Positions 17,469 through 26,001 of a stretch of DNA of 64,000 bases are shown here, in pieces. A model generated the notes under the pieces. The model had not been told where the DNA came from. It did no database searches and saw only the letters and a program-made list of their open reading frames with translations. Where the stretch lies: assembly GCA_046294915.1 (NCBI GenBank), contig JBKBOE010000002.1:1-64000 (forward strand), written 5' to 3'. This DNA is from UBA2336 sp046294915. GTDB lineage: Bacteria > Bacteroidota > Bacteroidia > Cytophagales > Cyclobacteriaceae. The position numbers and the translations under genes were made by a program. Every line of letters starts with the position of its first letter. The stretch's first letter is position 1.

Positions 17469-18188
17469 ATGGATATCTTCATCCTTCTTGCACTTGCTCT
17501 GGCTCCCGGTATAGCCATTGGAATCTACATCTACCTCAAGGATCACCATGAACGTGAACCCATTGGACTGCTGTTAACCAGCTTTTTCTATGGCACACTT
17601 AGCACTTTAGTTACATTTGCTATAAGCTGGCCTCTTGATTTTTTAGTTAGCCTGAAAGATGGCGATATAGTAGATCAATTTACGAATGCCTTTTTTAAAG
17701 TTGCATTGGTTGAAGAGTTCAGTAAATTCATTTTTATCCGTTTCGTATTATATCCAAATAAAAATTTTAACGAACCATTTGATGGCATTGTGTACGCCAC
17801 CATGGTGGGTATGGGGTTCGCAACATTTGAAAATATTCTGTATGTATTTCATTACGGTATACCCACCGGAATTTTACGCATGTTCACTGCGGTACCCGCC
17901 CACGCCTGTTTTGCCGTATTGATGGGCTACTTCCTGGGAAAAGCAAAGTTTACTCATCGCAAAGAAGTTTACTATTCGATAGTTGCCTTGCTGGTGGCTA
18001 CGGTTTTTCACGGAGCGTATGACTACTTCTGGTTTATTGCTTTTGTTCCCGGCATTTGGGTAGGAGCTATCATCTCCTTAATAGTAGCATTAATACTCTC
18101 TAAAAAAGCCATCCGGCTGCATCAGCAATCTTCACCGTTTATTCGTCCGGATTCAATACCCGATAATCCGGATAATCCATCAACCTGA
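17469..18188 (+). CDS. PrsW family intramembrane metalloprotease
   Basis: 239 residues with seven to eight transmembrane segments. The conserved acidic pair and His residues of the family are present: VEEFSKF, FDGIVYATMVGMGFATFENILY, PAHACFAVLMGYFLGKA and VFHGAYDYFW. Family knowledge: PrsW cleaves the anti-sigma factor RsiW in Bacillus; in this phylum the substrates are unknown. The C-terminus is a short polar tail. It is 6 nt after the thioredoxin-fold gene. Confidence 0.85.
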   Translation: MDIFILLALALAPGIAIGIYIYLKDHHEREPIGLLLTSFFYGTLSTLVTFAISWPLDFLVSLKDGDIVDQFTNAFFKVALVEEFSKFIFIRFVLYPNKNFNEPFDGIVYATMVGMGFATFENILYVFHYGIPTGILRMFTAVPAHACFAVLMGYFLGKAKFTHRKEVYYSIVALLVATVFHGAYDYFWFIAFVPGIWVGAIISLIVALILSKKAIRLHQQSSPFIRPDSIPDNPDNPST

Positions 18189-18276
18189 CAGACTATCTTA
18201 CGGTAAGCGATGATACGATCCGTGAACTATCCGAAAAAGGCTCATCAGTACGATGACGCCCGCCACTGGTGACTAA

Positions 18277-19830
18277 TCAGGCATTTAGTTGAATTTCCTC
18301 GCCTTCCTTATTCAGGAACTTGAATTCCGTTATCCCCATCGAAGAATCTATTTCCATATTCACCCAGCGCTTGTATTTAAAAAACCATTTTAGCCGTTGC
18401 GAAAAAATGCCTTTAGTAAAATACGAGTGTAAATAGGGATGCAGGGCTAAAACCAGTTGCCGCTGATTTTGCTTTACCAGCAAATACTCCAACGTCTTCT
18501 CAATCTGATCAGAAACAAGAATCGATGCACCAATCTTGCCGGTTCCATTGCATGCAGGGCACACTTCTTTTGTGGCAATGTTAACCTGTGGCCTAACCCG
18601 TTCGCGGGTAATCTGCATCAATCCGAATTTTGAAAGGGGCAGAACAGTAGATTTTGCATTGTCCTTCTCCATTTCCTCTTTCATGATCTTATGGATCTGC
18701 TTCTTATTATCGTGGCTTTTCATGTCAATGAAATCCACCACGATAATTCCGCCCATATCGCGCAGGCGAAGCTGGCGGGCAATTTCTTTTGCTGCTTCGA
18801 TATTCACCGACAATGCCGTGTTCTCCTGGTTGTCTTCCCGGTTGGATTTATTGCCGCTGTTTACATCTATTACGTGGAGCGCCTCGGTATGTTCAATAAT
18901 CAGGTATCCTCCTCCTTTAAGGCTAACCGTTTGGCCAAAAGCCGATTTAATCTGCTTTTCAATACCGTAGTGTTCAAAAATCTTTACTCTGCCTGTGTAC
19001 AGCTTTACAATCTTCTCCTGCTCAGGGGATATGGTGCGGATGTACGTGCGGATTTCCTCATAGATTTTCTTGTCATCTACATGAATGTTATCGAATGATT
19101 CGTTGAGCAAATCGCGCACGAGCGATGATGTTTTATTCAACTCACCGATGAGCTTCTCGTTTGGCTGTGCATTGGGGAGGCGGGCTATTCCTTCCTCCCA
19201 GGTTTTCACCAGGTTACGGAGGTCGCGATCAAGATCGGCTACCTCAACGCCTTCGGCTACCGTACGTACAATAACCCCGAAATTTTCAGGCTTAATGGAT
19301 TGGATGAGGCGTAACAGGCGTTTGCGCTCATCGCTGCTGGTAATTTTCTTCGATACGTTAACCGTATTCGAAAAGGGCACAAGCACCAGGTAGCGCCCGG
19401 CCAATGATAACTCGCAGGACAGTCGTGGTCCCTTTGTCGAGATGGGTTCCTTTACAATTTGTACCGGTAGCAACTGCCCTTTGGTCAGTTGCTGGCTTAT
19501 TTTGCCATGTTTATCAATGTCCGGCTCGAGCGTAAATTTCTCCAGCTTGCCGAAAATCTTCTTGGCCCGAACCAGTTTTGTAAACTTCTGTAATGAACTG
19601 AATTGCGGCCCAAGATCAAGATAGTGAAGGAAAGCATCTTTGTCATACCCGACATCGATGAAGGCTGCATTTAACCCCTGCACCACTTTTTTTACGGTGC
19701 CCATGTAAATATCACCTACGGTGAATTTACTTCCTTCTGTTTCCTGATGAAACTCAACAAGTGATTTATCCCGAAGAAGGGCTATACGACATTCGTCCTG
19801 AGCAGTACTGATAATTAGTTCGTTGCTCAC
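18277..19830 (-). CDS. rng: Ribonuclease E/G family endoribonuclease
   Basis: 517 residues, the RNase G-type length without the long RNase E scaffold tail. An S1 RNA-binding domain lies at about residues 35-125 (GDIYMGTVKKVVQGLNAAFIDVG). The DNase I-like catalytic part has VIDVNSGNKSN and GGIIVVDFIDM, whose two Asp bind Mg, and CPACNGTGK supplies the zinc-link cysteines for tetramer formation. It cuts single-stranded RNA with 5' monophosphate and processes rRNA and mRNA. The start is GTG at 19830, downstream of the small basic protein gene and a strong hairpin. Confidence 0.95.
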   Translation of the reverse strand: MSNELIISTAQDECRIALLRDKSLVEFHQETEGSKFTVGDIYMGTVKKVVQGLNAAFIDVGYDKDAFLHYLDLGPQFSSLQKFTKLVRAKKIFGKLEKFTLEPDIDKHGKISQQLTKGQLLPVQIVKEPISTKGPRLSCELSLAGRYLVLVPFSNTVNVSKKITSSDERKRLLRLIQSIKPENFGVIVRTVAEGVEVADLDRDLRNLVKTWEEGIARLPNAQPNEKLIGELNKTSSLVRDLLNESFDNIHVDDKKIYEEIRTYIRTISPEQEKIVKLYTGRVKIFEHYGIEKQIKSAFGQTVSLKGGGYLIIEHTEALHVIDVNSGNKSNREDNQENTALSVNIEAAKEIARQLRLRDMGGIIVVDFIDMKSHDNKKQIHKIMKEEMEKDNAKSTVLPLSKFGLMQITRERVRPQVNIATKEVCPACNGTGKIGASILVSDQIEKTLEYLLVKQNQRQLVLALHPYLHSYFTKGIFSQRLKWFFKYKRWVNMEIDSSMGITEFKFLNKEGEEIQLNA

Positions 19831-19864
19831 AACGTTATGGTTTAAATGTGTATAGACTCCAGGT

Positions 19865-19893
19865 GTTGATGTCCGCTCTTAGCGGACTTCAAC
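19865..19893 (-). promoter_or_regulatory. Strong hairpin in the rng leader
   Basis: A 12 bp stem with one T-T mismatch (GTTGA, T, GTCCGCT against AGCGGAC, T, TCAAC) has a CTT loop. It begins 7 nt after the small basic protein gene and ends 34 nt before the rng start. No T run follows on the minus strand, so it is not a classical terminator; an RNA processing or stability element is more likely (inference). Confidence 0.6.
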
Positions 19894-19899
19894 TATAGC

Positions 19900-19989
19900 T
19901 TACTTCTTCTTATGTCTGTTTTTTCTCAAGCGCTTCTTGCGCTTGTGAGTAGCCATTTTGTGTTTTTTTCTTTTTTTTCCGCTTGGCAT
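19900..19989 (-). CDS. 29-residue AURKAIP1/COX24 (mS38-like) basic protein
   Basis: A 30-codon frame beginning MPSGKKRKKHKMATHKRK and ending NRHKKK. More than half of the residues are Lys or Arg. The KMxTHKRKKRLRKNR core is the COX24/AURKAIP1 signature shared with the mitochondrial small-subunit protein mS38, so it is probably a ribosome-associated peptide. I recall near-identical proteins in many Bacteroidota. It lies between the TPR gene (46 nt upstream) and rng (69 nt downstream) on the same strand. Confidence 0.85.
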   Translation of the reverse strand: MPSGKKRKKHKMATHKRKKRLRKNRHKKK

Positions 19990-20035
19990 AATGGTTAATG
20001 TTTTGCCCCTTCCCTTGGGAAGAAGTCGTGTTACT

Positions 20036-20842
20036 TTATTTTAAGTCCTTTAAATACGAATCGGCTGTAGCTTGTACAGCCGGATCGCTATCCAATTGCT
20101 TCACTTTTTCGAACTGCGTCCGGGCACGACCGCTTTCGCCTTTATTCATATAGGCCACCCCCAATAGTAAGTGCCCTTGCACATGGTTGGCATTTATCGT
20201 AATCAACTCGGATAACCTTTCAATGGCGCGGTCGTATTGCCCCGATTGTATGGCCAGCATACCCAGGTTAAATAATGCCGTTTCATTTTTAGGGTCAGCT
20301 GCCAGCACCTCCCTGAGCAAAGTAATTCCCTGCATCGGGTTGGCTGATGAAAGGTAGGTCATTGCCATTTTCGACTTTACGTCAAAATTTTCTGGCTGCC
20401 TGGCCAGGATTTTGGTAAAGTATTCCTGGGCTTTGAGCGCCAGTTCATTTTGCTTGCCCGGGTCGGTTGCAAATGTATAGGCATCATACCAGGCATTGCC
20501 TGCCCTCGTCCAACTCTCCAACGTGTTAAAGAACATTGCAGCCTTCTCAGCAAACCATGCTGCGCTATCAAACCTGCCTGCTTTTGTGTACAGGCTGGCT
20601 AATGAATCGGCAAAGATAGCACTTTTTTCATCCGTGCCTGCGTTCTGATAGGCACGCCTGAGTTTAGCCAGGTTTTGCTTAATCCCTGATGGTACCCTGT
20701 GGGGATCCGCCTGCTCTTCATCCTGAGCCGCTTGCGAGGGGGCAGCGGTTTCATTGTTGCGCACTACAAATTTCGGCAGCATGTACAAGGCAACAACCAG
20801 TGCCGTACTAATTGCCACGAGAAGGATTCTATTCTTCAGCAT
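20036..20842 (-). CDS. TPR repeat protein with N-terminal membrane anchor
   Basis: 268 residues. One N-terminal hydrophobic segment (ILLVAISTALVVALYMLP) anchors it, with the rest outside the cytosol. From about residue 60 there are five or so TPR repeats, for example PENFDVKSKMAMTYLSSANPMQ, NETALFNLGMLAIQSGQYDRAIERL and HVQGHLLLGVAYMNKGESGRA. TPR modules bind protein partners; the partner is unknown. The gene follows the HU gene by 21 nt. Confidence 0.8.
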   Translation of the reverse strand: MLKNRILLVAISTALVVALYMLPKFVVRNNETAAPSQAAQDEEQADPHRVPSGIKQNLAKLRRAYQNAGTDEKSAIFADSLASLYTKAGRFDSAAWFAEKAAMFFNTLESWTRAGNAWYDAYTFATDPGKQNELALKAQEYFTKILARQPENFDVKSKMAMTYLSSANPMQGITLLREVLAADPKNETALFNLGMLAIQSGQYDRAIERLSELITINANHVQGHLLLGVAYMNKGESGRARTQFEKVKQLDSDPAVQATADSYLKDLK

Positions 20843-20863
20843 GGTTTTGGTGCGCCAGCAACA

Positions 20864-21172
20864 TCAGGCCTTCTCGGCATGTTGCTTTACTTTGTCGCTG
20901 TTTTTGATTTTGTTGACAAAAATCTTTGCCGGCTTGAAACTCGGCACATAGTGTTCGTCTATTACCAGAGCTGTGTTGCGGGAAATGTTACGGGCTATTT
21001 TTTTCTTTCTTTTCTTATTCACAAAACTGCCAAAGCCACGAATATAAACATTGTGGCCATTAGCCATATTACTCTTGATCACGCTGAAGAATGCCTCTAC
21101 GGAGGCCGTAACATCTGCTTTATCTACTCCGGTCTTTTCAGCGATTTCATTAATGATGTCTGCTTTCGTCAC
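20864..21172 (-). CDS. HU/IHF family DNA-binding protein
   Basis: 102 residues, typical of HU. MTKADIINEIAEKTGVDKADVTASVEAFF is the helical dimer base, YIRGFGSFVNKKRKKKIARN the conserved turn into the DNA-binding arm, and VPSFKPAKIFVNKI the end of the core. A short basic tail follows. It bends DNA as a dimer in the nucleoid. The start is GTG at 21172; a perfect -7 element lies 36 nt upstream. Confidence 0.93.
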   Translation of the reverse strand: MTKADIINEIAEKTGVDKADVTASVEAFFSVIKSNMANGHNVYIRGFGSFVNKKRKKKIARNISRNTALVIDEHYVPSFKPAKIFVNKIKNSDKVKQHAEKA

Positions 21173-21208
21173 GACTGTAAAGTTTTAGTAATGCCTTTTT
21201 CGGGAGGC

Positions 21209-21216
21209 CAAAGTTA
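21209..21216 (-). promoter_or_regulatory. -7 element of the HU-TPR-COX24-rng run
   Basis: On the minus strand the sequence is TAACTTTG, a perfect TAnnTTTG match. At the -33 position 19 nt further up there is TTT instead of TTG. It points toward the HU gene and away from mutY. Confidence 0.6.
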
Positions 21217-21269
21217 ATTTGTGGCTTCAGAATTAAAAATGAATATTGAAAAAATTGATAATCAGGAGG

Positions 21270-22325
21270 ATGGACAGTCGCTATTTCTCTCAAAAAGTCG
21301 TTGAATGGTACCTTAAAAACAAACGAAACTTACCGTGGCGCTCTACCCGAGATCCTTATAAGGTCTGGCTTTCAGAAATAATTCTTCAACAAACCCGTGT
21401 CCGGCAGGGCCTGCCTTACTATAATCAATTTGTTAAAAAATTTCCAACCGTCCGTACATTGGCTCGGGCTTCTGAGCAAACCGTACTTCGGTCATGGCAG
21501 GGATTGGGTTATTACACACGTGCACGCAACTTACACCGATGCGCACGTATTATCGTTAAGAAATTCAACGGAAAGTTTCCCCAACGCTATGTTGACTTGC
21601 TTGAATTGCCCGGTATTGGCAGCTACACAGCGGCTGCCATTGCTTCCATCTGCTTTAATGAAGCCAGGGCCGTGCTTGATGGCAACGTGTTTCGCGTTTT
21701 GGCCAGGATATTTGGTATTCATCAACCGGTTAATTCTTCAGTAGGCAAACAGGTATTTACCGAATTGGCCAATGAACTCATCGACAAGGAGCGGCCCGCG
21801 CTGTTCAATCAAGCTATGATGGAATTCGGAGCATTGATATGCTCGCCCAAAAAACCCTTGTGTTCCGAGTGCCTGTTTAAAAAACAATGTGTGGCTTATG
21901 CTGCAGGTCTTCAAAGCGAACTGCCCGTCAAAATCAAGAAGAAAGCCATCCGAGTACGGTACTTCAATTATGTTGTTTTCCGTTCAGGCAATTTCTTGTT
22001 TATGAAAAAGCGTTCCGGTAAAGACATCTGGGGGGGGTTGTATGATTTTTACCTGCTTGAAAGCCCCCGGCCAGTAACTCTCCTTACTCACCTGAAAAGT
22101 GTGGATACAAGTCTTGCTAACCTTCTAAGCCGCAATGGCCGTGTATTTCCAAATCATCGGTATAAACATGTGCTTAGTCATCAGGTTGTATTGGCGCGAT
22201 TTGGTGTCATTAATGCGATTCCTGAAAAAAAATATGGAGTAAAAAAATTCAGCCTTAAAACCATTGAAAAGCTGCCAAAGCCCATCTTAATCAGCCGAAT
22301 TTTGAAGGATTTGCAACTTTTATAG
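21270..22325 (+). CDS. mutY: A/G-specific adenine glycosylase
   Basis: 351 residues from the ATG at 21270, which follows AGGAGG; a TTG at 21246 would add eight residues. It removes adenine mispaired with 8-oxoguanine. Visible are LPWRSTRDPYKVWLSEIILQQTRV, the helix-hairpin-helix LPGIGSYTAAAIASI, the catalytic Asp in VLDGNVFRVL, and the four cysteines of the iron-sulfur loop in CSPKKPLCSECLFKKQC. The C-terminal NUDIX-like domain is present (MKKRSGKDIWGGLYDFYLLE). Its neighbours ssb, gldE and gldD are a conserved set in gliding Bacteroidota. Confidence 0.95.
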   Translation: MDSRYFSQKVVEWYLKNKRNLPWRSTRDPYKVWLSEIILQQTRVRQGLPYYNQFVKKFPTVRTLARASEQTVLRSWQGLGYYTRARNLHRCARIIVKKFNGKFPQRYVDLLELPGIGSYTAAAIASICFNEARAVLDGNVFRVLARIFGIHQPVNSSVGKQVFTELANELIDKERPALFNQAMMEFGALICSPKKPLCSECLFKKQCVAYAAGLQSELPVKIKKKAIRVRYFNYVVFRSGNFLFMKKRSGKDIWGGLYDFYLLESPRPVTLLTHLKSVDTSLANLLSRNGRVFPNHRYKHVLSHQVVLARFGVINAIPEKKYGVKKFSLKTIEKLPKPILISRILKDLQLL

Positions 22326-22340
22326 TTGCTTCAAGATTGG

Positions 22341-22348
22341 TATTTTTG
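22341..22348 (+). promoter_or_regulatory. -7 element of the ssb-gldE-gldD operon
   Basis: TATTTTTG matches TAnnTTTG perfectly, 97 nt before ssb and directly after the mutY stop. The palindromic element at 22363-22402 lies between this site and ssb, so it would be in the transcribed leader. Confidence 0.55.
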
Positions 22349-22362
22349 CGTTCCAGTTGGTT

Positions 22363-22402
22363 GTCATTGCAAGGCACGCTGCGCAGCTCCCATTGCAATG
22401 AC
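22363..22402. repeat. Palindromic REP-like element with GTCATTGCAA ends
   Basis: A perfect 10 bp inverted repeat, GTCATTGCAA against TTGCAATGAC, encloses 20 nt that contain the palindrome GCTGCGCAGC. The ends resemble the GTCATTGCGAGG-type dispersed palindromes that I recall from many bacterial genomes. Only one copy was noticed in this window. Confidence 0.6.
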
Positions 22403-22444
22403 TTCTTTCATTTATGTGAGTTAGCGAAATAAACAGGTAACCCT

Positions 22445-22891
22445 ATGTCAGGAGTAAATAAAGTAATTCTTGTTGGTCGTCTTGGTCGTGATCCGGAAGT
22501 ACGGAATCTCGAAAGCGGAGTATCGGTGGCCAATTTTACGCTAGCAACCTCTGAAAGCTACCGCGACAGAACCACTGGCGAGCGAAAAGAAACAACCGAA
22601 TGGCATAATATTGTTTTATGGAGAGGTCTTGCCGAAGTGGCACAAAAATATCTGCACAAGGGCGACATGGTGTATGTTGAGGGTAAACTCAGAACGCGCT
22701 CGTGGGAAAAAGAAGGCGTAACCCGATACACCACTGAAATTGTGGCTGATAATATGACTATGCTTTCAACGCGCGGTAGCGGTAGCAGCTCCGGAACAGA
22801 AAACCAGGGCTATGCTTCACCGAAAAGTACAGGTTCGGAAACCGTACCTTTGCCAGCCGATACGGGCGGCACTGATGATCTGCCTTTTTAA
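22445..22891 (+). CDS. ssb: Single-stranded DNA-binding protein
   Basis: 148 residues. The OB fold fills residues 1-105 (MSGVNKVILVGRLGRDPEVRN, TEWHNIVLWRGLAEVAQKYLHKGDMVYVEGKL, TRYTTEIVADNM). A flexible Ser/Gly-rich linker leads to the acidic tip DDLPF, the docking site for repair and replication proteins. It forms tetramers on single-stranded DNA. gldE starts 22 nt downstream. Confidence 0.96.
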   Translation: MSGVNKVILVGRLGRDPEVRNLESGVSVANFTLATSESYRDRTTGERKETTEWHNIVLWRGLAEVAQKYLHKGDMVYVEGKLRTRSWEKEGVTRYTTEIVADNMTMLSTRGSGSSSGTENQGYASPKSTGSETVPLPADTGGTDDLPF

Positions 22892-22913
22892 TGGTTGACT
22901 AACCCATACCCTC

Positions 22914-24224
22914 TTGGACGAACCTCCCAGTGAGCCCTTACTGCACGCATTATCGGCAATCGGCCCGATGACTGTACTCAGTCTGGCCGTTATTTTTCTA
23001 TTGCTGATCATTTCCGGATTGGTATCGGCATCGGAGGTTGCCTTTTTCTCGCTCAAACCGGATGACCTCGACCGTTGCCGTGATCGCAATTCGAAGCCCG
23101 ACATGGCCATTATTGATTTGTTGAACAGTCCGCGCCAGTTACTCGCCACCATCCTAATTATAAACAATACCGTTAATGTTGCCATTGTTACCCTTTCAAC
23201 ATTTTTAATGTGGGAACTTTCCGGAACACGAAGACCCGAAGAACTGATTGTGCTTGGCGTTACTTTAACGGTTACCATCGCCATTACTTTTTTCGGAGAA
23301 ATCGTCCCTAAAGTATACGCTACCAAACACAACATGAGCATGGCCCGGCTGCTATCAGGCCTTTGGAAAATACTGATTGTACTTTGCCGGCCAATTTCCG
23401 TTCCTCTTATGAAGATGAGCAGCTTTGTTGAAAAGCGGTTTGAAAAAAAAGGATACCAGGCCACCGTTGAAGAACTGCATCAGGCCCTCGAAATTGCCAC
23501 GAGCACCGAGGAAACATCGCGCGAAGAGAAAGAAATCCTGAGAGGCATCGTTAACTTCGGCACGATTACCGTTAGGCAAATCATGCAGTCGAGGGTTGAC
23601 ATTGCAGCCGTTGACATGGATAAAAATTTCCATGAATTAATGGAGTATATTAAAGGGTCGGGCTTCTCACGTATGCCGGTGTACCGTGAAACTCTCGATA
23701 AAATTGAAGGAGTGCTTCATATCAAAGACCTCCTGCCGTTCATTAACCGTGAGGGAACATTCAACTGGCAATCGCTGGTGCGCCCGGGGTTTTTTGTTCC
23801 GGAAACAAAAAAGATTGACAGTCTGCTAAAGGATTTCCAGGAAAAGCATGTGCACATGGCCATTGTAGTGGATGAGTATGGAGGAACATCAGGGCTGGTT
23901 ACCCTCGAAGACGTAATTGAGGAAATCATTGGTGAAATTAACGATGAGTTTGATGAGGCCGGACAGTTTGTGCAACGCATTGATGACCGTACCTTTATGG
24001 CAGAAGGAAGAATATCGCTTCACGATTTCTGCAAGGCACTTTCTATACCTGCCGATACGTTTGATGAGGTGCGCGGGGAAAGTGAATCGCTGGGAGGACT
24101 GATCCTTGAGTTAAATGAAGGATTTCCGGCCGTTGGCGATCGCATAACCTACCGGCAATTTGCATTCACCATCGAATCGCTGGATAAAAAACGAATCAGG
24201 CGGGTACGGGTAACGGTTTCATGA
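22914..24224 (+). CDS. gldE: Gliding motility-associated protein GldE (CNNM/HlyC-type with CBS domains)
   Basis: 436 residues. The N-terminal DUF21/CNNM membrane domain has four hydrophobic segments (for example VLSLAVIFLLLIISGLVSASEVAFFSL). Two CBS domains follow (MQSRVDIAAVDMDKNFHELMEYIKGSGFSRMPVYRE and HMAIVVDEYGGTSGLVTLEDVIEEIIGEI), then a CorC/HlyC C-terminal domain. The placement between ssb and gldD identifies it as GldE. In Flavobacterium extra GldE partly compensates for a defective GldD; a transport role is suspected. The best start is TTG at 22914; the first ATG is at 22968. Confidence 0.9.
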   Translation: MDEPPSEPLLHALSAIGPMTVLSLAVIFLLLIISGLVSASEVAFFSLKPDDLDRCRDRNSKPDMAIIDLLNSPRQLLATILIINNTVNVAIVTLSTFLMWELSGTRRPEELIVLGVTLTVTIAITFFGEIVPKVYATKHNMSMARLLSGLWKILIVLCRPISVPLMKMSSFVEKRFEKKGYQATVEELHQALEIATSTEETSREEKEILRGIVNFGTITVRQIMQSRVDIAAVDMDKNFHELMEYIKGSGFSRMPVYRETLDKIEGVLHIKDLLPFINREGTFNWQSLVRPGFFVPETKKIDSLLKDFQEKHVHMAIVVDEYGGTSGLVTLEDVIEEIIGEINDEFDEAGQFVQRIDDRTFMAEGRISLHDFCKALSIPADTFDEVRGESESLGGLILELNEGFPAVGDRITYRQFAFTIESLDKKRIRRVRVTVS

Positions 24225-24844
24225 ACAATACCAGAATGAAAGCAAGGCAGTCTATGGCTAAATTTTCAATTGTAGCTACAGCTTTGGCCATGATCAGTCT
24301 TTCATCCGGCTGCCAGCGCGAGTTTCTGCCAAAACCCATCGGTTACAACCGCCTGATACTGCCCGATCCTGAATACGTTGCCTTGCCCGATTCTCTTCCG
24401 TATTCATTCGAATACTCCCGGCATGCCCGGCTACTGGCTGATACTTCGGGCTTTAGTGAACGGTATTGGATTGAATTGTACTATCCGATGTTGAAGTCGA
24501 ATATTCATATAACCTATAAGCCCATTCAAAACAGCCAGCAACTGCTGAAAGAGTTTGTGAACGATGCCTACACGCTGGCAGCCAAGCACCAAATAAAAGC
24601 TTATGCCATTGATGAAGCTATTGTAAAAACCCCCACCGGAAAAACAGCCGTAGTGGTGGAGTTGCAGGGCGAAGTACCCAGCCAGATGCAGTTTACCATT
24701 ACCGATTCCACTAAAAATTTTCTACGCGGTGCCCTTTACTTCAACACCAAAGTGCATAACGATTCACTGAAGCCCGCCATCGAATACATGAAGAAGGATA
24801 TTATGCACATCATTAACACATTTGCATGGAACCCAATCCAATAA
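24221..24844 (+). CDS. gldD: Gliding motility lipoprotein GldD
   Basis: 207 residues. The signal ends in the lipobox LSSGC (Cys31 from the first ATG; Met12 at 24254 is another possible start). YNRLILPDPEYVALPDSLPYSFEYSRHA is the conserved beginning of GldD, and WIELYYPMLKSNIHITYKP is also family-like. GldD is needed for gliding and, through the type IX secretion machinery, for surface export in Flavobacterium. It overlaps gldE by 4 nt (ATGA). Confidence 0.9.
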   Translation: MNNTRMKARQSMAKFSIVATALAMISLSSGCQREFLPKPIGYNRLILPDPEYVALPDSLPYSFEYSRHARLLADTSGFSERYWIELYYPMLKSNIHITYKPIQNSQQLLKEFVNDAYTLAAKHQIKAYAIDEAIVKTPTGKTAVVVELQGEVPSQMQFTITDSTKNFLRGALYFNTKVHNDSLKPAIEYMKKDIMHIINTFAWNPIQ

Positions 24845-24846
24845 TA

Positions 24847-26001
24847 ATGCTTACGGCTAAACGCAATAAATTTACTTTACCTCCCTCCATTGCTTACCTG
24901 AATTGCGCGTACATGTCGCCTATGCTGAAAAGCGTAGAAAAAGCAGGCATCCGCGGCCTGCGCAAAAAAAGAAACCCGGCTGTTATTTCTACCGATGATT
25001 TTTTTGCAGATACCGAATTACTGCGCACAGCCTTTGCCCGGCTTATCCATGCTGCTGAACCCAGGCGCATCGTTATTATCCCGTCCGTTTCATACGGAAT
25101 GGCCAATGTGGTTAAAAACCTGCCGATACAACGGGGTGAACACATTATTGTCGCTGCCGAACAATTTCCCAGCAACTATTACCCCTGGAAAACCTTATGT
25201 GATGAAACCGGTGCAGGGGTGAACGTTATATCGCCCCCCGATGAGTTTGTTAACCGGGGCAAGGTGTGGAATGAGCGAATCCTGGAAGCCATTACTCCTA
25301 AAACCCGGGCGGTGGCTATAGGGCATGTGCATTGGGCTGACGGCACCCGGTTTGACCTGGAGGCTATACGCAAGCGAACAACGGATGTTGGGGCATTATT
25401 GATTATTGACGGAACACAATCGGTCGGAGCCCTTCCATTTAATGTGCAAACCATCCGGCCGGATGCGCTTATTTGTGCCGGGTACAAATGGCTGCTTGGT
25501 CCGTACTCCATTGGCCTGGCTTATTATGGCGAATATTTTAGCAATGGTAAGCCGGTGGAAGAAAACTGGATTAACCGGCAGCACAGCGAAAATTTTGCAG
25601 GCCTGGTAAATTACCAGAATGCCTACCAGCCGGGGGCACTCCGCTATGAAGTGGGCGAGCACAGCAATTTTATTCTGGTGCCCATGTTGCTAAAAGCCAT
25701 TCAGCAACTGAACAACTGGGGCACGGAACGAATCCAGGAATATTGCCGGCAGTTAAGTACTCCGGCAATAGAATCGTTGAAAGTTATGGGGTACCGGATT
25801 GAAGATGAAAACTGGCGTGGAAGTCATTTGTTTGGCATCCGTTTACCGGATGGAGTGGGGATGGAAAAAGTTAAACACGCTCTGTTGAAAAATAAAGTGT
25901 TTGTTTCTTACCGGGGCAATGCCGTTCGGGTGGCTCCAAATGTTTACAACACGGTTACCGACATGAATAAACTAACAAAAGCATTAACGAAAATCAGGTA
26001 G
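24847..26001 (+). CDS. Class V aminotransferase-fold PLP enzyme
   Basis: 384 residues from the ATG at 24847, 2 nt after gldD; an ATG at 24826 inside gldD would add seven. The fold-type I PLP features are IDGTQSVGALPF (Asp contacting the pyridine nitrogen, Gln) and ICAGYKWLLGPYSIGLAYY with the Schiff-base Lys. LNCAYMSPM near the start and HVHWADGTRFDLEAI are also typical. Cysteine desulfurase or kynureninase/epimerase-like chemistry is possible, but the catalytic Cys loop of desulfurases is not seen, so the substrate stays open. Confidence 0.85.
   Translation: MLTAKRNKFTLPPSIAYLNCAYMSPMLKSVEKAGIRGLRKKRNPAVISTDDFFADTELLRTAFARLIHAAEPRRIVIIPSVSYGMANVVKNLPIQRGEHIIVAAEQFPSNYYPWKTLCDETGAGVNVISPPDEFVNRGKVWNERILEAITPKTRAVAIGHVHWADGTRFDLEAIRKRTTDVGALLIIDGTQSVGALPFNVQTIRPDALICAGYKWLLGPYSIGLAYYGEYFSNGKPVEENWINRQHSENFAGLVNYQNAYQPGALRYEVGEHSNFILVPMLLKAIQQLNNWGTERIQEYCRQLSTPAIESLKVMGYRIEDENWRGSHLFGIRLPDGVGMEKVKHALLKNKVFVSYRGNAVRVAPNVYNTVTDMNKLTKALTKIR

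Noticed and set aside
18189..18276. RNA gene between the PrsW-type gene and rng
   Set aside because: No cloverleaf, strong hairpin or promoter could be found in these 88 bases.
22817..23464. 215-codon open frame opposite ssb and gldE
   Set aside because: Antisense to clear genes, rich in Ser and Arg as expected for a shadow frame, with no start signal.
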